Assembly (NCBI GenBank): GCA_035308525.1
Contig: DATGGM010000170.1
Span: 1-6,615 of the forward strand
Reading direction: 5' to 3'
Source of the DNA: Bog-159 sp035308525
GTDB lineage: Bacteria > Acidobacteriota > Terriglobia > Bryobacterales > Bryobacteraceae
DNA: 6,615 nucleotides
Below the pieces are notes generated by a model. The model did no database searches, was not told the DNA's origin, and saw nothing but the letters and a program-made list of their open reading frames with translations. Numbering within the stretch: position 1 is the stretch's first letter; each line of letters opens with the position of its first letter. Both the position numbers and the translations under genes were made by a program. Below, piece by piece: positions 5,862 to 6,615 of the stretch.

Positions 5862-5865
5862 GAGG
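5862..5865 (+). promoter_or_regulatory. Ribosome binding site of the PadR gene, overlapping the inverted repeat
   Basis: GAGG lies 5 nt before the ATG at 5871. Three of its bases belong to the right arm of the inverted repeat, so protein binding there or RNA pairing between the arms could affect expression. The left arm lies upstream of the predicted transcription start, however, so a hairpin in this mRNA is unlikely. Confidence 0.6.
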
Positions 5866-5870
5866 TATCG

Positions 5871-6209
5871 ATGCCGTCTCCGCGTTTCCCCCTCCCGCAA
5901 GGCACGCTCGACATGCTGATCCTCCAGATCCTCTCGCTCGAGCCCGCCCACGGCTACGGCATCGCGCAGCGCCTCGATCAGATCTCCCGGTCCGTCGTCC
6001 ATGTCAACCAGGGCTCGCTCTATCCAGCCCTCCACCGCCTGCAGCAGAAGCGCTGGCTGCGTGCCGGGTGGAAACCGTCAGAAACCGGCCGCGAGGCCAA
6101 GTTCTACTCCCTTACGCCCGCCGGACGCCGCCAGCTTGTCGTCGAGAAGGATAGCTGGGCGCGCTTGTCCGGCGCCGTCAACCTGATCTTTGAGGAGGGC
6201 AGCCGATGA
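5871..6209 (+). CDS. PadR family transcriptional regulator
   Basis: The 112-residue product is a typical short PadR regulator. The winged-helix domain (about 8-86) shows the hallmark pattern: LPQGTLDMLILQIL, then LEPAHGYGIAQRL, NQGSLYPALHRLQQKRWLRA and KFYSLTPAGRRQL. A C-terminal helix (about 93-110) should provide the dimer contact. The protein has no separate effector domain. It overlaps the ADOP permease gene by ATGA, and in Acidobacteriota this PadR-permease pairing is a recurring layout, so the regulator probably controls its own operon. The ligand cannot be read from the sequence. A promoter and a candidate operator lie just upstream, and the ATG has a GAGG site 5 nt before it. Confidence 0.95.
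   Translation: MPSPRFPLPQGTLDMLILQILSLEPAHGYGIAQRLDQISRSVVHVNQGSLYPALHRLQQKRWLRAGWKPSETGREAKFYSLTPAGRRQLVVEKDSWARLSGAVNLIFEEGSR
6194..6199 (+). promoter_or_regulatory. Strong ribosome binding site of the ADOP permease gene
   Basis: GGAGGG inside the end of the PadR gene lies 6 nt before the ATG at 6206, close to the ideal Shine-Dalgarno sequence and spacing. It fixes the permease start at the ATGA overlap. Confidence 0.8.
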
Positions 6210-6615
6210 TCCAGCTCGTTAACTGGTTCCGCCGCGCCTCGCGCGAGCGCGGCCTCGATCGCGAGCTCCAATATCACTACGACCGCCGCGTTGCCGACCT
6301 CACCGCCGCCGGCATCCCTGAGCCCGAGGCCCGCCGCCGCGTCGCCGTCGAACTCGGCCTCGCCCAAGTCCGCGAGGAAGTCCGCGATGTCTGGCTCACC
6401 CGCTGGCTCCGCGATTTCCTCTACGATCTCCGTTTCTCCGCTCGATCGTTCCTTCGTAGCCCCGGTTTCACCGCCACGACGCTGCTCTCGCTCGCCCTCG
6501 GCATCGGCGCCACCACCGCCATCTACTCGCTGGTCGACCAGGTGACCCTGCACGCGCTTCCGGTTCGCGATCCCGAGCGCCTGGTGCTGGTGGATTGGAA
6601 TGGCGACGACCTCAT
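6206..6615 (+). CDS. ADOP-type (MacB-like/FtsX-fold) ABC transporter permease, N-terminal part; 3' end outside window
   Basis: The reading frame is open from the ATG at 6206 to the window edge, giving 136 residues of a protein that in this family is usually about 800 long. Residues 1-62 are soluble, helical and rich in Arg/Glu (RASRERGLDRELQYHYDRRV and GIPEPEARRRVAVELG), the cytoplasmic extension that marks acidobacterial duplicated orphan permeases. FLYDLRFSARSFLRSPGFTA (71-90) is the conserved lead-in. The first membrane helix is at about 91-112 (TTLLSLALGIGATTAIYSLV). It is followed by LHALPVRDPERLVLV, the start of the periplasmic MacB-PCD-like region. Full-length members have two FtsX-type units and no ATPase encoded beside them; that cannot be checked here. 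The gene shares 4 bp with the PadR gene and is surely in its operon. The transported substrate is unknown. Confidence 0.95.
   Translation, partial: MIQLVNWFRRASRERGLDRELQYHYDRRVADLTAAGIPEPEARRRVAVELGLAQVREEVRDVWLTRWLRDFLYDLRFSARSFLRSPGFTATTLLSLALGIGATTAIYSLVDQVTLHALPVRDPERLVLVDWNGDDL

Larger units (their letters stand above)
5810..5870. repeat. Perfect 8-bp inverted repeat flanking the PadR promoter (candidate operator pair)
   Basis: CGATACCT at 5810-5817 is the exact reverse complement of AGGTATCG at 5863-5870. The left arm touches the -35 element; the right arm covers the end of the ribosome binding site and abuts the PadR start codon. Arm centres are 53 bp apart, close to five helical turns, so a regulator could bind both on the same face of the DNA. 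PadR proteins often repress their own operons, which makes this a plausible autoregulatory site. Confidence 0.5.

Overview
The window is GC-rich, densely packed bacterial chromosome. The gene content points to the phylum Acidobacteriota, in the general direction of Solibacter/Bryobacter relatives. The signs are a PadR regulator overlapping the start of an ADOP-type (acidobacterial duplicated orphan permease) ABC permease, a secreted FG-GAP/ASPIC-UnbV propeller beside a secreted TPR protein, and a secretin with a C-terminal cohesin-like domain next to pseudopilins. This assignment rests on gene families recognised by eye, not on a database search.

Region 1 (1-1586, + strand) is the end of a type II secretion/type IV pilus-like cluster. 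It holds the C-terminal part of a secretin (GspD/PilQ-like) with a Pro/Ala-rich linker and a cohesin-like beta domain, followed by two tightly overlapping GspG-like prepilins. Each prepilin has a clear prepilin-peptidase motif, Glu at mature position 5, Pro at mature position 22 and a Tyr-x-Asp-Trp C-terminus. The layout suggests one operon for an envelope-spanning secretion or pilus-like machine.

Region 2 (1593-4214, - strand) is a two-gene operon read TPR gene first and propeller gene second. The TPR stop codon directly abuts the propeller ATG. Both products carry Sec-type signal peptides, so both probably act outside the cytoplasm. The propeller gene converges on the second pilin gene with only 6 bp between the stop codons.

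Region 3 (4215-5795, + strand) begins at a 44-bp divergent intergenic region with a consensus TATAAT. It holds an unusual fusion of a VOC (glyoxalase-fold) domain to a SpoIIE/RsbU-type PP2C phosphatase, then a small MTH1187/YkoF-like (DUF77) thiamine-binding-type protein. Both genes lack a good Shine-Dalgarno sequence and have a -10-like hexamer 6-7 nt before the ATG, suggesting leaderless transcripts.

Region 4 (5796-6615, + strand) is a PadR regulator gene with a recognisable sigma-70-type promoter. The promoter is flanked by a perfect 8-bp inverted repeat whose arms lie 53 bp apart. The gene overlaps by 4 bp the start of an ADOP permease gene that runs off the window. No RNA genes, insertion sequences, CRISPR arrays or attachment sites were seen, and no gene-free stretch exceeds 300 bases.
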